A DNA stretch of 36,046 bases, from the NCBI GenBank assembly GCA_003427395.1, contig BFEA01000007.1, forward strand, positions 4,877,953 through 4,913,998. Direction: 5' to 3'. The notes under the pieces are model-generated. The model did no database searches, had not been told where the DNA came from, and saw only the letters and a program-made list of their open reading frames with translations. This document shows positions 31,818 through 36,046 of the stretch, one piece after another; position 1 is the stretch's first letter; the number at the start of each line of letters is the position of its first letter. The stretch is from Chara braunii (lineage: Eukaryota > Streptophyta > Charophyceae > Charales > Characeae). Position numbers and translations under genes: made by a program.

Positions 31818-32390
31818 ATGGGACCCCTTGGGGATGCATTCGGCCGTTCAAGCCAAACATGGACCCAAAAAAAAAAAAAAAAAAAAAAAATCTGGAAAAA
31901 AATATATGTTATGAAGAAAAATAAATTAAACACGATTTGCCTGAGCATTACATCCAAATTCCTAACCAAATTTAAATAAAAATAAAACTTAAAAAATAAA
32001 TACTTATAATTTAAGAAAATAAATAAAAATATACTGAGCGCACGAGCACGTTTTCGACCGCCATCTCTAGCGATTTTTTATTTTTTTTGGCATAGCTAAA
32101 TGCCCTGATCATTTCTAGATTTGGACTTCACATAATGCAAAACCCACTAAAACAATTTCAAAAAATAATAAAATTATTTAGATCCCGAACTAAAGTGAAA
32201 ACAAAAAGTAAAAAGTGAAAAAAAACGTGGGTGAGCACGTTTTGACACTGCCATCTTTGGTGCCTTTTAGTCCTTATTTGGCTGAGCCAAATGACTTGAA
32301 ACTTTATAGGCATGGGTTTGGACCCAGTACGGGACCTCGAACGCCCGTACGTACAAAGGTCTGCCCGGGGCTCTCTGTACGTACGGGCTG
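31818..32390 (+). mobile_element. CAGGGTTGCC-family element, 5'-truncated
   Basis: It begins inside the head (GGGACCCCTTGGGGATG), then A-run, core at about 31905-31975, two copies of the ATCTTTGG module (about 32042 and 32233) and the GC-rich tail ending GTACGGGCTG. A (TA)n tract at 32391-32415 follows. There is no coding potential. Confidence 0.65.
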
Positions 32391-32417
32391 ATATATATAT
32401 ATATATATACATATATG

Positions 32418-32577
32418 CAGGGTAACCGGCATTCGGGATGGGCCGAACAGCCGAACCTGAACGCTAGAACATACGGGACCCCTTAAGGATGTGTTCGACC
32501 GTTCCGACCGAACGTGGAAAAAAAAAAAAAAAAAAATCTGAAAAACAAACATGTTATGAAGAAAAATACAATAAACC
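32418..32577 (+). mobile_element. CAGGGTTGCC-family 5' fragment
   Basis: CAGGGTAACCGG starts directly after the (TA)n tract. The fragment contains the head, an A-run and the first 30 bp of the core (ATGTTATGAAGAAAAATA) and stops where a second CAGGGTAACCGG begins. It was probably cut by insertion of, or recombination with, the next copy. Confidence 0.7.
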
Positions 32578-33327
32578 AGGGTAACCGGTGTTCGGGACGG
32601 GCCGAATGCTCGAACCCGACCGCCCGAACGTATGGAACCCCTTGGGGATGCGTTCAACCGTTCGGGCTGAAGACGGACCAAAAAAAAAAAAAAAAAAATC
32701 ATAAAAATATGAAAAACAAATATGTTATGAAAAACAATAAACTAAACAATATTTGCCCGAGCATTACATCCAAATTCCTTGCCAAATTGGAAATAAAAAT
32801 AAAATACGAAAAACAAATACTAATAATAAAAATAACAAAAAAAAAAAAAAAGAATTAAATTTAGTGAGTTCGTGAGCACGTTTTCGACACCGCCATCTTT
32901 GGAGATTTTTCATTTTTTTTTTCAATAGCGAAATGCCCTGAAAATTTACATATGTTTACTTCACATAATGCAAAACACACTAAAAAAGTTTCAAAAAATA
33001 ATAAAATTGTTTAGACGCCGAACTAAAGTGAAAACAAAAAGTAAAAAGTGAAAAAAAACGTGGGCAACCACGTTTTGACACCACCATCTTTGGCGATTTT
33101 TAATTCTTATTTGGCTGAGCCAAATGACTTGAAATTTATAGGCGTGTACCTCATGTCATAGACAACTCACAAAAAAAAAAATCAGGAAAAAAAAATATTT
33201 TTAGGCCCCGAAATAATTTTTGGCGGGGGCCGAACGTCGTCGGGTTCGGACCCCGTACGCGACCCCGAACGCCCGTACATACGGAGGTCTGCCCGGGGAC
33301 CTCCGTACGTATGGGCTTTTATCCTTG
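32578..33327 (+). mobile_element. CAGGGTTGCC-family element, near full length (750 bp)
   Basis: Order: CAGGGTAACCGG, GTTCGG-rich head, A-run, core (about 32720-32790), two modules with CGAGCACGTTTTCGACACC / CAACCACGTTTTGACACC and CCATCTTTGG (about 32873 and 33062), the block GGCGGGGGCCGAACG, and the GTACG-rich tail. The right terminus is degenerate (ATCCTTG) compared with GGCAACCCTG. Confidence 0.72.
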
Positions 33328-34060
33328 CAATGAACAACATTTGCTTGAGCATTACATTCAAATTCATTACCAACTTTCAAATAAAAATACAATAAAGAAA
33401 ATAAAACTAATAAGAAAAATAAAAAAAAATAAAAAGCGAATTAAAATTAGTGAGTGAGCTAGCACGTTTTAGACACCACCATCTTTGACGATTTTTCATG
33501 TTTTTCTGGCATAGCCAAATGCCCTCAAAATTTACAGATATGTACTTCACATAATACAAAATGCACGAAAAAAATTCAACCACTGCGCTACTAGAGACCT
33601 TTCTATTGTCATATTTTTTTGATAGTCTTTTGAAAATCTATCATATTTTGTTGAAAAACATCTTTGCCTTTTTACTTGAGTAGTCTATAGCTCCAGTCAT
33701 GGTCAGTAATAAAATAAGACTTAATAATACGATTGTTTAGGCCCCGCAATAAAGTGAAAACAAAAAGTAAAAAGTGGAAAAAAAAAAATAGTGAGTGCAT
33801 GAGCATGTTTTTACACCTCCATCTTTGGCGTTTTTTTTTTTTTTTGGATTAGCGGAATGACTTCAAGCTTTATAGGCAGTACCCCGCATAATATAGAACG
33901 CACAAAAAAACATTCAGAAAAATAAACTTATGCTTAGGCCTCGAAATATTTTTTGGCGGGGGCCAAACGCCTTCGGGTTCGAACCCCGAACGAGACCTCG
34001 AACGTCCGTGCGTAAAGATGTCGGCCCGGGGACCTTCGTACGTCCAGGCTGGTGACCTTG
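33328..34060 (+). mobile_element. CAGGGTTGCC-family element, 5'-truncated
   Basis: It begins inside the core (CAATGAACAACATTTGC), has modules near 33460 and 33800 separated by 340 bp instead of about 190 (an internal insertion around 33590-33720), the GGCGGGGGCCAAACG block and a tail ending GCTGGTGACCTTG. A (TA)n tract at 34062-34080 follows. Confidence 0.7.
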
Positions 34061-34080
34061 CATATATATATATATATGTA

Positions 34081-34827
34081 TAGGGTTGCCTGTGTTTAGG
34101 TTCAGCCGAACTCCCGAACCCGAACTTGCCGCACGTTCGGCCCCCCTTGGCGATGTGTTCGATCATGAAGGCCGAACGTGAACTTAAAAAATAAAAAAAA
34201 TAAAAAAATAAAAATAATATATAATATGCATAAACGTAAAACGAACAATATTTGCTTCATCGTTATATCAAATTCCTTACCAAATGTGAAATAAAAATAA
34301 AATATGAAAAACAAATAATAATAAAAAAGAATTAAAAAAAAAAAAAAAAAATAGTGAGTGGGCGAGCACGTTTTCGACACCACCATTTTGAATGATTTTT
34401 CATTTTTTTTCTTGGGATACCCAAATGCCATGAAAATTTACAGATGTGTATTTCCAATAATATAAATCTCATAAAAAAATTTTCAAAAAATAATAAAATA
34501 TTTGAGGTACCAAAATAATATCAAAACAAAAAGCGAAAAGTGAAAAAACAGAAAAACATTGAGTGGCCGAGCATGTTTTGACACGACCATCTTTGGCGAT
34601 TTTTTTTTTTTGGGGGGCTTTGCAAAATTCCTTGAAACTTTACATACACGTAGCACATATCATACAGAATGTGCAAAAAATAATTCAACAAAAAAAACTA
34701 ATTTAGTCCCCAAAATCATTTTTGGCGGGGCCCGAACCCCTTCAGGTTCGGACCCCGAACATGACCCTAACGCCGAACGTTCAGGCGTCTGGCCGGGGGC
34801 CGCCGAATGTTCGGTCTGCTAACCATG
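34081..34827 (+). mobile_element. CAGGGTTGCC-family element, near full length (747 bp)
   Basis: TAGGGTTGCCTG follows a (TA)n tract; the right end, read inward, is CATGGTTAGCAG, 9/12 identical to CAGGGTTGCCAG. Inside are the head, core (about 34225-34290), modules near 34363 and 34568 and the GGCGGGGCCCGAACC block. No target duplication is evident. Confidence 0.7.
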
Positions 34828-35168
34828 TGTGGGAGCCTTTATGGAAAAGGGTTATACGACCTGTAGAATTTCGTCCAGCAGACGCCTTTTTGAAACTAAA
34901 AGTTTATTGTTTGAGTGGTTATTTCCAACAATTGTTTTTCATACAGCTTCGATCCCGAATCATTTTTGTATTTTTGCGTTGCTTTATATATATATATATA
35001 TTATATATTTATATATTATATTATATATATATATATAAATATTGTATATATATCGTCACAAACAGAACTGCCCGGTAAAATCGTATGCAGAGAGAGAGAA
35101 GAGGACAACAAACGAGGGGCTGTGACAAACTGTTTCGTTGGAGTTTCACCGACTCATCAATATATATA
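34828..35168. other. Spacer with AT-rich palindromic tract
   Basis: Unique-looking sequence between two elements. At about 34986-35052 TATATAT and ATTATAT words form a long self-complementary tract capable of cruciform extrusion. It ends in TATATATA at 35161-35168, next to the following element. The short open frames are compositional. Confidence 0.6.
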
Positions 35169-35928
35169 CAGGGTTGCCAGGCTGAACGTACGGAGGCCCC
35201 TAAGATGACCCCCGAACGTTAGGGCGGTCGGGTCCCCGTACGGGGCCCAAACTCGAAGGGGTTCGAACCCCGCCAAACATTATTTTTTTTTTCTGAATGT
35301 TTTTTGGTGAGTTCTTGGTTATATAAGCTACCTGGCTGTAAATTTTCAAGGCATTCTGTGACGCCAAAAATTAATGAAAAATCGGCAAAGATGGTGGTGT
35401 CAAAACTTGCTTGCCCACTTACCAATTTGTTTTTTTTCTCTTTTCACTTTTTGTTTTCCTTTTATTTCGGGGCGTGAAAAAAACTATTATTTTTTCAAAC
35501 TTTATTTATAGGTTTTATATTATGTAAGATACATCTGTATAAAATTTCATGGCATTTGACAAAGCCAAAAAAAAATTAAGAATCGCCAAAGATGGCGATG
35601 TCAAAAACGTCCGTGCCCACGCAATAATTTCATTCTCGTTTTATTTTTTCTTATTTTCAGTAATATTATTTATTTTTGTATTTGATTTTTATTTCAAATT
35701 TGGTAACGAATTTGGAAGTACTGTTGAGGCAAAAGTTGTTTAGTTTATTCTTCTACATCAGATATAGTGTTTTTCGATTTTTTGGAAATATATATATATA
35801 TATATATTTTCGGTCCGCGTTCGTCCGAAAATTCGAACGTCGAATGTCCAAACGCGTCGAGAGGGGGTCCCGAACGTTCGGGCGTTCGGGTTCGGGCGTT
35901 CGGCCCGTCCCGAACGCCGGCAACCCTG
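35169..35928 (-). mobile_element. Intact CAGGGTTGCC-family element (760 bp), reference copy
   Basis: CAGGGTTGCC at 35169-35178 and GGCAACCCTG at 35919-35928 are exact 10-bp terminal inverted repeats. Both flanks read TATATATA (35161-35168 and 35929-35936), consistent with an 8-bp or TA target duplication inside a (TA)n tract. Read on minus: GTTCGGG-rich head, core (about 35765-35693), two modules (about 35612 and 35415), then GGTTCGAACCCC and the tail. There is no coding potential, so it would need a transposase in trans. A hAT relationship is suggested but TA-specific superfamilies cannot be excluded. Confidence 0.8.
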
Positions 35929-35946
35929 TATATATATATATATATA

Positions 35947-36046
35947 CAGGGTTGCCGGTTCGGCCGAACGTATGGGACCCCTTGAGGATGCGCTCGGCCG
36001 TTTGGGCCGAACGCGGACCCAAAAAAAAAAAAAAAAAAAAAAAAAA
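35947..36046 (+). mobile_element. CAGGGTTGCC-family element, cut by contig end
   Basis: CAGGGTTGCCGG at 35947 starts a new copy in the opposite orientation to its neighbour, separated by (TA)9 (35929-35946). The head (GGGACCCCTTGAGGATG) and the A-run of the family follow. The contig ends within that A-run, so this is not a transcript polyA tail. Confidence 0.8.

Noticed and set aside
36018-36046. Terminal A-run as a transcript or LINE polyA tail
   Set aside because: It occupies the place of the A-run that follows the head in every other copy of the CAGGGTTGCC family.

Overview
This window looks like a repeat-dense nuclear contig from a streptophyte (charophyte) alga. The best guess is Chara braunii, judged from memory of its characteristic Ty3/Gypsy polyprotein; that assignment is inference, not a search result. 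Eukaryotic origin is directly visible: a Ty3/Gypsy element with a tRNA-iMet primer-binding site, a decayed non-LTR retrotransposon, hAT-like MITEs, long micro- and minisatellites, a Gln/His-rich protein behind a plausible splice acceptor, and no operons. A 585-base N gap, a single N inside an exact duplication, a G-run at the start and an A-run at the end mark it as draft assembly.

Layout. 1-6.4 kb: a decayed Ty3/Gypsy element (5' LTR, PBS, gag start on +) whose middle (about 2300-5177: rest of gag, protease, first part of RT) is inverted, after which the rest of RT, RNase H and integrase resume on +. The integrase is cut off where a satellite begins. 6.4-8.8 kb: about 2.3 kb of nearly pure C/T sequence with a recurring non-repetitive core. 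9.15-9.6 kb: a fragment of the MITE-like family that dominates the right end. 9.7-11.4 kb: a G/A-rich array with its own core, so the two arrays have opposite strand composition. 12.1-13.5 kb: the only convincing host coding sequence, a 3'-terminal exon for a Gln/His-rich, Ser/Gly/Ala/Asn-rich protein of unknown function. 13.5-19.7 kb: mostly unique non-coding DNA with GT, GA and GGGA microsatellites and the gap. 19.76-20.05 kb: a hAT-like MITE with 8-bp target duplications. 20-23.4 kb: non-coding DNA with small mosaic duplications. 23.39-23.56 kb: a second Gypsy integrase fragment on the minus strand. About 24-28.9 kb: a frameshifted LINE-type element with endonuclease and RT motifs. 29.2-36.05 kb: AT-rich DNA with nested MITE-like elements of two families that share an internal core of about 75 bp.

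How it fits together. Apart from the Gln/His-rich gene, everything recognisable is transposable-element or satellite DNA, and no element looks autonomous: one RT has YLND in place of YxDD, the other has FMDG in place of FADD, and there are several frameshifts and stops. The most novel-looking observations are the two MITE families with different termini but a common core, one of them inserted in (TA)n tracts; the paired, strand-asymmetric cored satellites; and the internal inversion of the Gypsy element.
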